From: Paenibacillus alba
Lineage (GTDB): Bacteria > Bacillota > Bacilli > Paenibacillales > NBRC-103111
DNA: 64,000 nt
NCBI RefSeq assembly: GCF_013204855.1
Contig: NZ_JABMKZ010000010.1
Span: 62,001-126,000, forward strand
Direction of reading: 5' to 3'
In this document: positions 8,062 to 16,644 of the stretch, piece by piece
How the letters are laid out: each line of letters begins with the position of its first letter
Numbering within the stretch: the first letter of the stretch is position 1
Translations under genes and position numbers: made by a program
The notes under the pieces: model-generated
Database searches by the model: none
What the model was told of the DNA's origin: nothing
The model's input: only the letters and a program-made list of their open reading frames with translations

Positions 8062-8113
8062 AAAGGCTCTCCCAGCACCGTTCTAATACGGCATGCTTGC
8101 GAGAGCCTTTTTA
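8062..8113 (+). terminator. Rho-independent terminator or leader attenuator
   Basis: AAAGGCTCTC pairs with GAGAGCCTTTTT, and an inner CCGT/ACGG stem sits in the loop. It lies 84 nt after the WYL stop and would end that operon. It also lies downstream of the 7999-8027 promoter and before the first monooxygenase, so it could act as an attenuator. No T-box or S-box core was seen. Confidence 0.6.
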
Positions 8114-8156
8114 AGTATGGACCGGGAGCTAAACGACAACTATGGAGGGTTGAAAG

Positions 8157-9314
8157 ATGCGTACAACCAAGCAGACTATGCATTTGGGCGCGTTTCTCGT
8201 TCATCCGCGCGCTCACATAAAGCCATCGGGTTACACCCATACGGATGCTCAGCATATAGAGCCATTTAAGCTTTATGAGCATCTCGCTTACTCGGCCGAG
8301 CAAGGAAAATTGGATTTCATTTATCTAGCCGATTCTCAGGCTCCAAGCCCGGAACCTCTTACTTTCCTATCCTATTTAGCGGGAATTACGACGCGAATTG
8401 GTTTGGCAGCTGCCGTTTCAACTACGTATTACGAGCCTTTCAACTTAGCTCGTGAATTCTGTTGCCTGGACCATTTGAGCGGAGGGCGCGCAGCTTGGAA
8501 GGTTATTACCTCCGGCAGCGAAGCTGAGGCGCATCACTTCAATCAAGATCACCCGCCTGCTCTTCAGCAGCGTCAAAACCAAGCTCAGGAGTTCTTGGAT
8601 GTTGCTTATTCACTCTGGGATAGCTGGGAAGACAACGCCATCTTGGCTAATAAAGAAAGCGGGATTTTCGCTGATCCCACTAAGGTTCATGAGCTTAATC
8701 ATCGCGGTGAATTTTTCGCTGTTCGCGGCCCCTTAAACTTGCCGCGATCTCCGCAAGGCAGACCCGTGATCCTGCAAGATGCCGATTCGGAGGCAGGTAC
8801 CCTTTTTGCAGCTGAAACGGCCGAAGTCGTCTTCACGACATCACAGACGTTGGAAGACGCGCAGCATTTTTATCAGAAGATAAAAAGCTTGGCTACCGCA
8901 CATGGGAGGTCCGCCGACCAGATTAAAGTGATGGCTGGCATCTATCCCGCTGTCGGTATTTCCGAAGAAGAAGCGCTGCAAACATTTGCCCATTTACCGT
9001 TAACAAATGCTTCTAGCCACCGCCTCGTTTATGGCAGCCCTTCACAAATTGCTGATCAACTCGAAGAATGGTTTGCCAAAGAGGCCTGCGACGGATTTGT
9101 CATCACACCCCCGAACTCAGCTGGCGGTCTCGAGGATTTCGTGCAAAATGTGATTCCTGAGCTTCAGATCCGAGGCTTGTTTCGATATGAATATGAAGGT
9201 ACAACGCTGCGCGAGCACCTTGGTCTGAGCAGACCGCAAAGCCGTTTCCAAGCGGCTCGCGCAAGCAGCGAAGTCCTGCATTCCAAGGAGGTCCAAGATG
9301 GGAAAATTAAGTAA
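8157..9314 (+). CDS. FMN-dependent monooxygenase, compact NtaA/DmoA-type
   Basis: A 385-residue luciferase-like (LLM) flavin monooxygenase. GGAGGG precedes the ATG. Family landmarks are present: MHLGAFL at the N-terminus, TTYYEPFNLAREF (flavin-site loop), SGGRAAWKVITSG, DSWEDNAI, and RSPQGRPVILQD. It is closely related to the next gene but lacks about 65-70 residues between the AGIYPAVG and GSPSQIADQLEEW segments, where the paralogue has a helical insertion next to the active site. These enzymes use reduced FMN from a separate reductase to cleave C-S or C-N bonds in compounds such as nitrilotriacetate, dibenzothiophene sulfone or dimethylsulfide. The substrate is unknown. It is co-transcribed with the next gene (17-nt overlap). 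Confidence 0.85.
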   Translation: MRTTKQTMHLGAFLVHPRAHIKPSGYTHTDAQHIEPFKLYEHLAYSAEQGKLDFIYLADSQAPSPEPLTFLSYLAGITTRIGLAAAVSTTYYEPFNLAREFCCLDHLSGGRAAWKVITSGSEAEAHHFNQDHPPALQQRQNQAQEFLDVAYSLWDSWEDNAILANKESGIFADPTKVHELNHRGEFFAVRGPLNLPRSPQGRPVILQDADSEAGTLFAAETAEVVFTTSQTLEDAQHFYQKIKSLATAHGRSADQIKVMAGIYPAVGISEEEALQTFAHLPLTNASSHRLVYGSPSQIADQLEEWFAKEACDGFVITPPNSAGGLEDFVQNVIPELQIRGLFRYEYEGTTLREHLGLSRPQSRFQAARASSEVLHSKEVQDGKIK

Positions 9315-10644
9315 ACAGCGGCAGCTGCACTTAGGAGCATTCATATTTGGCGTTGGCCACCACGTAGCAGCATGGCGCTATCCCGAGTCCGATACGAATG
9401 GACTGTTAAAGCTGGATTTCTACCGTCAATTCGCCCAAGCAGCGGAACGCGGCAAATTTGATTTAATATTCGTCGAAGATATTCCCGTTCTTCCGGAGCA
9501 ATGGGAAAGGGCTGTCAACTACACACTTCCTGTCAGGGCAGAAACAATGACACTTCTGTCGGCTTTGGCTTCCGCAACAAAGCACATTGGCCTTGTAGGC
9601 ACCGTTTCTACAACCTATAATGAACCCTTTCATGTCGCGAGCAAATTCGCTTCGCTGGATCACTTAAGCCAAGGTCGTGCGGGTTGGAACGCCGTCACTA
9701 CGAGCTTGGATCACACAGCCAAGAACTTTGGGCGCGACCAGCATCTCGAACATTCCCTCCGTTATGAACGTGCCAAAGAATTCGTCAATGTGGTCAAAGC
9801 GCTGTGGGATAGCTGGGAAGAGGATGCCCTTCTTATGGATGAAGCCGGTGCCCACTGGGTAAACCCGGATAAAGTACATGAAATTAATCATCAGGGAACT
9901 CACTTCTCCGTTCGGGGTCCGCTGAATATACACCGCCCCCCGCAAGGGCAGCCTGTGATCGTTCAAGCTGGTTCTTCCACGACTGGCCAAGCTTTTGCCG
10001 CTCAAGCCGCCGAAGTTGTCTTTACAGCATGGCAGACCTTGGAGGAGGCGCAAAGCTTCTATACCCAGTTGAAAAGCCAGCTACCAGCTTACGGTCGATC
10101 CTCTGAGGAACTGAAGATCCTGCCCGGTATCCTTCCCTTCATAGGCTCAACAGAAGAAGAAGCGCAAGAAAAAGAGGCCGCATTCCAAGACCTCGTTCTT
10201 CCCACAGTCGGTTACGGCATGCTGCAGAATATGTTAAAAGTTGATCTCTCCTCTTATCCGCTAGATTCACCTCTGCCAACATTGCCAGATGCTGCGGAAA
10301 TCAACGGCGGGAAAAGCCGATATCAGCTTTTGCTCGATATGACGCGCAGAGAAAATCTGACTGTCCGTCAGTTAATTCACCGAGTCACAGGCGCTAGAGG
10401 GCATCGCACTATGGCAGGAACACCGAAACAAATTGCTGATCTTATGGAGGAATGGTTCGTTAACGAAGCCTGTGACGGCTTTAATATTATGCCTCCCTAC
10501 CTCCCAGGTGGACTGGACGCATTCGTTGATCTCGTTATTCCTGAGCTCCAGCGGCGTGGTTTATTCCGTACTGAGTATGAAGGTACAACACTGCGTGATC
10601 ATCTTGGTTTAGAAAAGCCGATCAATCGTCATGCCAAGCGGTAA
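9298..10644 (+). CDS. FMN-dependent monooxygenase, NtaA/SnaA/DmoA family
   Basis: A full-length 448-residue family member. The start is at 9298 with an ideal AAGGAGGT box, inside the end of the preceding gene. Visible motifs are LHLGAFIFGVGHHVAAWR, VSTTYNEPFHVASKFASLD, QGRAGWNAVTTS, and the C-terminal EACDGFNIMPPYLPGG. It keeps the insertion missing from its neighbour (about residues 290-355). The likely role is oxidative cleavage of a small organosulfur or amino-polycarboxylate compound. The putative CymR-like operator upstream favours sulfur scavenging. No flavin reductase or transporter gene adjoins the pair, so FMNH2 must be supplied from elsewhere. Confidence 0.88.
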   Translation: MGKLSKQRQLHLGAFIFGVGHHVAAWRYPESDTNGLLKLDFYRQFAQAAERGKFDLIFVEDIPVLPEQWERAVNYTLPVRAETMTLLSALASATKHIGLVGTVSTTYNEPFHVASKFASLDHLSQGRAGWNAVTTSLDHTAKNFGRDQHLEHSLRYERAKEFVNVVKALWDSWEEDALLMDEAGAHWVNPDKVHEINHQGTHFSVRGPLNIHRPPQGQPVIVQAGSSTTGQAFAAQAAEVVFTAWQTLEEAQSFYTQLKSQLPAYGRSSEELKILPGILPFIGSTEEEAQEKEAAFQDLVLPTVGYGMLQNMLKVDLSSYPLDSPLPTLPDAAEINGGKSRYQLLLDMTRRENLTVRQLIHRVTGARGHRTMAGTPKQIADLMEEWFVNEACDGFNIMPPYLPGGLDAFVDLVIPELQRRGLFRTEYEGTTLRDHLGLEKPINRHAKR

Positions 10645-10659
10645 GAAAAAGCGTCAAAG

Positions 10660-10702
10660 AAAAGCGCCGATACCCTATTAAACTCAGGGAATCGGCGCTT
10701 TT
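10660..10702. terminator. Bidirectional terminator
   Basis: AAAAGCGCCGAT and ATCGGCGCTTTT form a strong stem, with inner CCCT/AGGG pairing. It sits between the convergent monooxygenase and FhuF-like genes, whose stop codon directly abuts it. Confidence 0.85.
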
Positions 10703-11536
10703 CTAGTTCACTGCTATCTTAGCGGCGGCTTCTTCCGCCAGTTTCACTCGCAATTGCTCTTTCCGCTCCGCCCGTTCTTCGGGCTTCATGCGCGGACATG
10801 TATAGCAGTAATTGCCGCCTTCCGTGCGGTAATACATACAACATGCCATCTTCATCCGCAGCTGCTTATCTGGCTCGCCAGGAGCACCTGGATAGTCCAC
10901 AAAGTTAATTTTCACATCCAGGGGATTACGGCTGCGCCCGAACGGATCGCCGCTCAGTCCTTTCGTAAGGAACGTCCAATCCTCTTCGTAACGCTTTAAC
11001 AGCTCTTCCGAGCTAGTCGCTTCCTCCAATTGGTCAAACATATACCGAAGCCGCATCGGAAACAGTCTCCAGAGATGAGTTAAATCCACCTCCACCGCAC
11101 GGGAAGTCGCTTCCACAATTGGCCGAATATGAGCTTCGTACCAATGGCTTAACCTTTCTTCACGCCATAAACTGATCTGATCAGACTGCGGACCTTCCAT
11201 CCACCGAATTTCACTGAGCACATAGCGAAACTCGACATACCCCTTCTCATGCCGATAAATTTGCAAGGTCCACAGCTCTGGAGCCAGATCAATTAACTCA
11301 TCATGCGAGACCATATACTGCATAGCACCATTCAACATGGCAATTCTGCTAATAAAATACACACCAGCCGCCGCGGGTTCCAATGCGAGCATAAGCGGCG
11401 AGTACGCATCGACCAATTCTTCAATGCCCGCTTCTGTTGAGAGACGACTCCCTGCTATTTCAAATAGCGGTTCTGGATGAAATTCCGTCGTAACACTAAA
11501 CTTTTCAGCAATTACATGTACAAGGGACGAGCTCAT
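10703..11536 (-). CDS. FhuF-like ferric-siderophore reductase ([2Fe-2S])
   Basis: A 277-residue protein starting at the ATG at 11536, with GGAGG 7 nt upstream; the frame extends further 5' but without a ribosome site. The C-terminal CC-x10-C-x2-C pattern (Cys232, Cys233, Cys244, Cys247) is the [2Fe-2S] ligand set of FhuF. FhuF-type proteins reduce siderophore-bound Fe3+ in the cytoplasm to release iron. The protein continues ~30 charged, helical residues past the cluster. It lies 29 nt after the second permease gene, at the end of a Fur-controlled operon, which fits a role in intracellular iron release. Confidence 0.85.
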   Translation of the reverse strand: MSSSLVHVIAEKFSVTTEFHPEPLFEIAGSRLSTEAGIEELVDAYSPLMLALEPAAAGVYFISRIAMLNGAMQYMVSHDELIDLAPELWTLQIYRHEKGYVEFRYVLSEIRWMEGPQSDQISLWREERLSHWYEAHIRPIVEATSRAVEVDLTHLWRLFPMRLRYMFDQLEEATSSEELLKRYEEDWTFLTKGLSGDPFGRSRNPLDVKINFVDYPGAPGEPDKQLRMKMACCMYYRTEGGNYCYTCPRMKPEERAERKEQLRVKLAEEAAAKIAVN

Positions 11537-11565
11537 AATTCTACCTCCATTCGGGTTAGCCTGCA

Positions 11566-12597
11566 TCAAGCTTTGGATTTTGCCAACAAATATAAGAAAT
11601 AAGGAGCTCCGATGACCGCTACAACAATGCCTGTTGGAATCTCGGTTGGCTGGAGAATCCAGCGTGCAAGCGTATCGGCAACAATGAGCAGCAGCCCTCC
11701 CGTTAGCATAGAGGCCGGCAGCAAATATTGATGTTTCGGTCCCACAAGCTGCTTGGCTAGATGCGGACCGATCAATCCGACAAAGCCGATGCCTCCGCCG
11801 ACAGCGACGCAAGCTCCCGCAAGGGCAACAGCGGCGACCAGCAGGCTGAGCCGTTCTTTTTCGATACGTGTCCCAAGTGCGCTTGCAATCTGATCGCCCA
11901 GATGGAGAACATTCAACGTTCGAGCTTTATATAGAACGAAGGGGATACACACGACAATCCACGGCAGCAGGGCGAAGACGAATTTCCAATTCGTCCCCCA
12001 GATACTGCCCGCGAGCCAAACCGCCACAAATTGATAATTTTGCGGATTCATCCGGATCGTCAGGACAATCATCGCCGCGCTGATGCCTGCCGCTACGGCA
12101 ATACCGACCAGAATAAGTCTGGTTGGCGAAATGCCTATGCCTTTTTTGTAAGAGAGACTATAGATCAAAGCGGCAGCGAGCCCAGCCCCAGCCATTGCCA
12201 GAAGCGGCATCATAAACACAGGAGCGGCCAGATTGGTAGGATAAAATGAAACAAACAAGACTACTGCAAGCCCAGCTCCGGCATTAATGCCTAGAATACC
12301 TGGATCGGCCAGCGCATTGCGCGAAAGTCCTTGCAGAATAGCCCCAGATAAAGCGAGTCCCGCGCCAACCAGCACAGAAATAATAATCCGCGGCAAACGA
12401 AACTCGAAAAGAATCAGCTCTTGCTTGCTCGTTCCTTGCCCGAAGAAAGTATGAATGACATCGCTTGGCGATAACCGAATATACCCTGTATTCATGCTGA
12501 GGAGAAAAGCAATGAGAATCGCCGCGGATAAGATGGCGATCATGGTATAGGCTCTTACTGAACGTTTGCGGTTGGCTACATCTATGAGAGAAGACAT
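11566..12597 (-). CDS. FecCD-family siderophore ABC permease, subunit 2
   Basis: A 343-residue integral membrane protein of the BtuC/FecCD family with roughly nine to ten hydrophobic helices. Conserved segments are LFEFRLPRIIISVLVGAGLALSG, GILGINAGAGLAV, and near the C-terminus GFVGLIGPHLAKQLVG, the ATPase-contacting region. It pairs with the upstream permease to form the heterodimeric channel. The start overlaps the preceding stop as TAATG, so the two are coupled. No ATPase or binding protein gene lies in the operon. In Bacillus several siderophore permeases share one FhuC-type ATPase, and the same is likely here. Confidence 0.92.
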   Translation of the reverse strand: MSSLIDVANRKRSVRAYTMIAILSAAILIAFLLSMNTGYIRLSPSDVIHTFFGQGTSKQELILFEFRLPRIIISVLVGAGLALSGAILQGLSRNALADPGILGINAGAGLAVVLFVSFYPTNLAAPVFMMPLLAMAGAGLAAALIYSLSYKKGIGISPTRLILVGIAVAAGISAAMIVLTIRMNPQNYQFVAVWLAGSIWGTNWKFVFALLPWIVVCIPFVLYKARTLNVLHLGDQIASALGTRIEKERLSLLVAAVALAGACVAVGGGIGFVGLIGPHLAKQLVGPKHQYLLPASMLTGGLLLIVADTLARWILQPTEIPTGIVVAVIGAPYFLYLLAKSKA

Positions 12598-13646
12598 TAC
12601 ATCTCCCTCCTTTCCTTACGCGCCAAATAGAGAAAAAACGGAACGCCGATCAGCGCAATCAAAGCGCCAATAGGAGTTTCAAATGGCGGATTTATCATAC
12701 GGGCGCCAATATCAGCTACAACCATAAGGAGCGCACCCAATACAGCAGAGCAGGGGATGATCCAGCGATAATCCACGCCTACAAGCGATCGTGCCATATG
12801 CGGGATGACCAGCCCTACGAAACCGACCGCACCAACTGCCGATACCGACGTACCGGCTAAGATAAGCGACAGCAGCATCCCGGCAGCTTTCACCCAGCGC
12901 GTTCGTTGACCCAATCCAGCAGCAATTTCATCCCCAAGGCTAAGCAAGGTTATGGAACGCGACAGCCAGATAGCCCCAGTGACACCAGCCAGAATCCACG
13001 GCCAAATAATTTTGATTTGCAGCCACTTCGTTCCGGCAACACCACCGGCATACCAGAAAGCCAAATCCTGCGAAATATGAAAGTAAATCGCAACGCCTTC
13101 GCTAAGCGCAAGCAGCAAGGCACTAACCGCTGCGCCTGCCAAGGCAAGACGCACGGGTGAGAGACCACCTTTGGCCAGCGAACTGATGCCGTATACAAGT
13201 CCTGAACCAACTGCCGCGCCTGTAAATGAGAATAAGATCAAATAATGAAAAGGCAGCCCTGGAAAAAAAGCGAAGCAAATGGCCAATACAAAGCCAGATC
13301 CGGCATTAATCCCAAGCAAGCCAGGATCTGCGAGCGGATTGCGCGTCATCCCCTGCATGATTGCCCCGGATATCGCAAAACCAATACCTACAAGAGCACC
13401 AGCCAATGCACGAGGGAGCCTCAGCTCGCGAATAATTTGATGCTGTGTAAGCTCTTGATTGAAATTGAAAATGGCTTCCCAAACCATAGAAAGTTTAATG
13501 TCTGCCGCTCCTACCGACACAGACACGGCAAGCCCGAGAAATAAAGCAGCAAGACCGCCAATTAGTATAATCGAAGCCACGAACGGCCGCGTCCGAAGCT
13601 TGGGCCGTGGAGTATCGGCTACTCCGCTGGGTAAACTCATGAACAT
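12597..13646 (-). CDS. FecCD-family siderophore ABC permease, subunit 1
   Basis: A 349-residue BtuC/FecCD-type permease and the first gene of the iron operon. Signature segments include IIRELRLPRALAGALVGIGFAISG, LLGINAGSGFVLA and AVGFVGLVIPHMARSLVG. The start at 13646 has AAGGGG upstream; an ATG two codons later would also serve. Together with subunit 2 it forms the inner-membrane pore for a ferric siderophore. A near-consensus Fur box lies about 145 bp upstream, so expression should rise under iron limitation. Confidence 0.92.
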   Translation of the reverse strand: MFMSLPSGVADTPRPKLRTRPFVASIILIGGLAALFLGLAVSVSVGAADIKLSMVWEAIFNFNQELTQHQIIRELRLPRALAGALVGIGFAISGAIMQGMTRNPLADPGLLGINAGSGFVLAICFAFFPGLPFHYLILFSFTGAAVGSGLVYGISSLAKGGLSPVRLALAGAAVSALLLALSEGVAIYFHISQDLAFWYAGGVAGTKWLQIKIIWPWILAGVTGAIWLSRSITLLSLGDEIAAGLGQRTRWVKAAGMLLSLILAGTSVSAVGAVGFVGLVIPHMARSLVGVDYRWIIPCSAVLGALLMVVADIGARMINPPFETPIGALIALIGVPFFLYLARKERREM

Positions 13647-13775
13647 AATCCCCTTCCACTATGTAGGCGTAAAAAGGTAAGAAAGCTAAATTCAGGCTTG
13701 CTTCCATATCCTTTTACAGCAAATCTACGCCTTGCTTATTACAAATACATCAAAGCTATTCGAAATTCTTTGACT

Positions 13776-13809
13776 ATTATAGCACAGTCTGATAATGATT
13801 ATCATTATT
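13776..13809 (-). promoter_or_regulatory. Fur box over the FecCD-FhuF operon promoter
   Basis: GATAATGATTATCATTATT at 13791-13809 matches the classical 19-bp Fur consensus at all but the last base. A -10 TATAAT on the minus strand occupies 13781-13776, so Fur binding would cover the -35 region. This is direct evidence for iron repression of the three-gene operon. Confidence 0.85.
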
Positions 13810-13824
13810 AGATTTTAAAAAACT

Positions 13825-13875
13825 AAAAAGTCTGCCTAATCTCCGTTTGTGCGAATTCGGGAGATTAAACAGACC
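13825..13875 (-). terminator. Terminator hairpin, repeat-family copy a
   Basis: GTCTGCCTAATCTCC (13830-13844) pairs with GGAGATTAAACAGAC (13860-13874). On the minus strand it is followed by CTTTTTAGTTTTTT, making it the terminator of the HAD phosphatase gene. It shares sequence with hairpins near 21702, 38811 and 40781. Confidence 0.75.
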
Positions 13876-13894
13876 TATGTTTTGTGCTTCTATT

Positions 13895-14695
13895 TTAATT
13901 GGAATCGAATAGCCGATGAATAATATCGGCAAGCGCATGCTCTTCATAATGCACCGTATGGGCATCCGCTACCTCTTTCAGCTTAGGGTGCGCATTATCC
14001 ACAGCATAACCAAGATCCGCTTGTTGGATGAGGGAAATATCGTTCAGATGATTGCCAATCCCAATTGTGCGAAGACCTTCTACGCCAAGATGGCGAATCA
14101 GCTCCTGAAGCGCCTCCCCTTTGGAAGCCTTGAATGGCAGAATTTCCAAATAGGTCTCTTCGGAATAGACCAGCTCGCAAGGCAATCCGCTGCTATGCAC
14201 AAGCTCCTCGAGCTGAAGAGCCTTTTGCGGCGTTGCCGCAACGATGAGTACCTTCGTAATCGGGCAGGGCCACTCAGCCAGCTCGGATATCGACTGACTG
14301 GCGACGCCATCCTTCCGTTCATGAGCGTCCAACCAGCTGTTGCGGTTCGCAGAGAACACGCTGCCACAGTGATAAACGAGGACGGCGGCATCGGCTCCCG
14401 CAAGGTCAACGATTTCTCCCCATAAGGATGGATCAAGCTCCAGATATTTCTCCTCGAGCACCTTATCCTCGGCCGGACAGTACAACCTAGCTCCGTTATA
14501 TAAAATAAGCGGCACGCGAATACCTAACTCGCGCACATACGGCGCGACAGCCGCTTCCGTTCTTCCCGTAGCTAATGTAAACAAGCCGCCCTGCGCTTGA
14601 AATCGCCGGATTGCCTCCGCGTTCTCTGCGCTGATTCGCTGCTCCCGATCCAGCAGCGTCCCATCCATATCCGAAACCAGCAAAATGCGATGCAT
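13895..14695 (-). CDS. HAD-family (Cof-type) phosphatase
   Basis: A 266-residue Cof/YbiV-type HAD hydrolase. The start at 14695 is chosen because AAGGAG lies 7 nt upstream; an ATG two codons earlier would sit too close. Motif I is DMDGTLLD (catalytic Asp pair), motif II is the LATGR region, motif III includes the Lys of KASKG, and motif IV is IGNHLNDISLI, where GNHLND varies the usual GDxxND. Family members dephosphorylate sugar phosphates and other small phosphomonoesters in the cytoplasm. The gene starts 15 nt after the stop of the cysteine phosphatase gene, so the two form an operon beside a RpiR-controlled transporter. Confidence 0.88.
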   Translation of the reverse strand: MHRILLVSDMDGTLLDREQRISAENAEAIRRFQAQGGLFTLATGRTEAAVAPYVRELGIRVPLILYNGARLYCPAEDKVLEEKYLELDPSLWGEIVDLAGADAAVLVYHCGSVFSANRNSWLDAHERKDGVASQSISELAEWPCPITKVLIVAATPQKALQLEELVHSSGLPCELVYSEETYLEILPFKASKGEALQELIRHLGVEGLRTIGIGNHLNDISLIQQADLGYAVDNAHPKLKEVADAHTVHYEEHALADIIHRLFDSN

Positions 14696-14710
14696 GCTCA
14701 TGCTCCTTCT

Positions 14711-15577
14711 TTAAATCGTTTGTCCATCAAGCCATTCGGACCAAGAAAGCTTGTAGTCCAATTCACCCTGTTCCAAACAGTATTGGTAGAAGGTGCCGAT
14801 GAATCGAATCCGCTCCATCGCCGGTTCATATTTGTAAGAATCCGGCTTAGGCAGCGATTTCCCGAAATCTTTGCCCCCGATGAGAGCATGCCTTCTGAAA
14901 AAATCCTCAAGGGTAATACCGTGCGCACGCGCATTGCGAATCATATCATACAAAATGATAAATGTAGTGGCGCGGCCGGAGCCTCCACGACAGTGGAAAT
15001 GCAGCCAATTGGCCTCTGACTGTGCCAAAGCGAACGCAACAAACCGATCAATTTCGCTATCCGACGGCTTGTGATGATCCGTCACATAGAAACGCATATA
15101 GGAGCATTCCTCAGCATGTGCCAGCTCTTCTTCGGATTGAACAAGCCATTCATCGATACGTTGTACGATTCCAATCTCGACCGACTTGCCTTCCACATGA
15201 GCAAATGGGATCGAATCCAGCTGCTTGAGCCCGTTCAGCAACTCCCTCTCCTGTTTGGCCGCTTCCTGCGGCAGCAAGCCTTTATTGCCAGCATTATGCT
15301 CAGAGAACCAGCTAATCGCCATACCATTCAAGAAACCATGGCTTTCTTGGCGTAAATCAACAATGGTTATAGGCTGATCACCAATAACCTGCTTCATATA
15401 TTTTAAGCCTTGCAAGGAAAACCTGCCGCCTGCCGAAGCTTGCAGCTGTGCCAAGCCGCTCAAATTAATTGGGCTCTCTACGTCTAAGACAGGTGATCTT
15501 GATGTGCGAAATCGTGCTGGCAGCTCTTCGGTATGAGCTGTATCTACAATGAGTTTCAAATGATCCTGCTTTATCAC
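14711..15577 (-). CDS. Cysteine (PTP-like, phytase-type) phosphatase
   Basis: A 288-residue protein with a GTG start (15577) after AGAGGGT. The CX5R phosphate-binding loop HCRGGSGR gives catalytic Cys196 and Arg202. An upstream ITIVDLRQESHG segment resembles the general-acid and scaffold region of PTP-like inositol-phosphate phosphatases. There is no signal peptide, so it acts in the cytoplasm, unlike secreted rumen phytases. Likely substrates are inositol phosphates or another phosphorylated small molecule; a protein-tyrosine phosphatase role cannot be excluded. It is co-transcribed with the HAD phosphatase and lies 104 bp downstream of the RpiR gene on the same strand. Confidence 0.8.
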   Translation of the reverse strand: MIKQDHLKLIVDTAHTEELPARFRTSRSPVLDVESPINLSGLAQLQASAGGRFSLQGLKYMKQVIGDQPITIVDLRQESHGFLNGMAISWFSEHNAGNKGLLPQEAAKQERELLNGLKQLDSIPFAHVEGKSVEIGIVQRIDEWLVQSEEELAHAEECSYMRFYVTDHHKPSDSEIDRFVAFALAQSEANWLHFHCRGGSGRATTFIILYDMIRNARAHGITLEDFFRRHALIGGKDFGKSLPKPDSYKYEPAMERIRFIGTFYQYCLEQGELDYKLSWSEWLDGQTI

Positions 15578-15611
15578 GGGGTACCCTCTTTCACTATCAT
15601 TCCAATAGAAA

Positions 15612-15634
15612 TGAAAAATAAATTACATTTTTCA
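15612..15634. promoter_or_regulatory. Inverted-repeat operator candidate upstream of the phosphatase pair
   Basis: TGAAAAAT (15612-15619) and ATTTTTCA (15627-15634) are separated by 7 nt that include TTAC. It lies 35-57 nt before the GTG of the phosphatase gene. AT-rich TTACA motifs also occur in the rpiR-lipoprotein intergenic region, which hints at shared control. Confidence 0.4.
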
Positions 15635-15681
15635 TGTTATTATATTTTCATTACACAAACAACCCTTGAATTGTAAAGGTA

Positions 15682-16518
15682 TTATTTAGGTATATGTGCC
15701 GCATATCGCTTGCGAAGCTTGTTGAGCTTCTCCAATTTGCCTAACGCCGATTCTTTGCTGCGCATGCCGACACCGATGACCAGACTCTCGACCAGCATCG
15801 TTGGCGCGACCATGGAATGGAACTCCCACACTTGCCCCCGCAGCGCATACAAGACCATATCCGCATTCGCATTCATCTCCGAAACCAGACAATCTGTGAT
15901 CAGAATCGTCTTGTATCCTGCTTCTTTGGCATGCTGGAGCAGAACATCCGTCTCAGGCAGCATATTGACGAAGCCGAAGATCACTACGGTGTCCCGTTCG
16001 CTCAGGTGCATCAGCGCTTCATACAGCTCATGACCACTTTTGGCCATCATGTGGACAGCGAATCCGAACCGACTCAACCTGAATTGCAGCAAATTCCCGA
16101 GACCTTCAGAGGGGCCAGGCGCAAAAATGTAGACCCTGCGGGCTTGGTAAACGGCCTCCACCGCTTTGTGAAAATCCACGCGCGACAGCTCCGAGCCCGT
16201 CTCTCGCAAATACTGGATGCCGCGCTCCAGCATGCTGCCGGGCAGATCCTCGGTCTCAACCTCGTCGATCGTATGCTGCATTTTATTAGCCGGGGATATC
16301 GGGTTGCTTCTAATAAGCGACAGCTTAAAATCCTTCAAATTTTTGTAGCCGACTACTTTCCAAAAACGGGACACTGAAGCGATGCTGATTTTCAATTCCT
16401 CCGCCATATCGAGCTCGGTCAGATAAGGAAGTCGGCTCACATTTTTTTCTATATAGTCAGCGATCTTTTGCTGATTCTTGGTCAAAGCTTCCAAATCCCA
16501 ATTAAACTTCTTCGTCAT
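15682..16518 (-). CDS. RpiR/MurR-family regulator (HTH_6 plus SIS domain)
   Basis: A 278-residue protein starting at the ATG at 16518, with AAGGAG about 10 nt upstream. Residues 1-80 form the HTH_6 DNA-binding domain (LTELDMAEELKISIASVSRFWKVVGY). Residues ~110-260 form a SIS (sugar isomerase) domain (VYIFAPGPSEGLGNLLQFRL, TVVIFGFVN). SIS domains of this family bind phosphorylated sugars, so the inducer should be a phospho-compound. It is divergent from the ABC transporter operon and lies upstream of the phosphatase operon on its own strand, in position to control both. Confidence 0.88.
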   Translation of the reverse strand: MTKKFNWDLEALTKNQQKIADYIEKNVSRLPYLTELDMAEELKISIASVSRFWKVVGYKNLKDFKLSLIRSNPISPANKMQHTIDEVETEDLPGSMLERGIQYLRETGSELSRVDFHKAVEAVYQARRVYIFAPGPSEGLGNLLQFRLSRFGFAVHMMAKSGHELYEALMHLSERDTVVIFGFVNMLPETDVLLQHAKEAGYKTILITDCLVSEMNANADMVLYALRGQVWEFHSMVAPTMLVESLVIGVGMRSKESALGKLEKLNKLRKRYAAHIPK

Positions 16519-16644
16519 GGTTATAGGACTCCTTATGGCAATAATGATTCCATTATACCGTATTCCACTCACAAAATAGAGAATGTAAGTTTTATTTCAT
16601 TGTAAAACGAGATTATAGATAAATAATTTACATATTTATATTCT

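Noticed and set aside
8034-8156. Possible S-box or T-box riboswitch before the monooxygenases
   Set aside because: Neither the S-box core nor the T-box GGTGGNACCGCG element is present; only a terminator-like hairpin can be supported.
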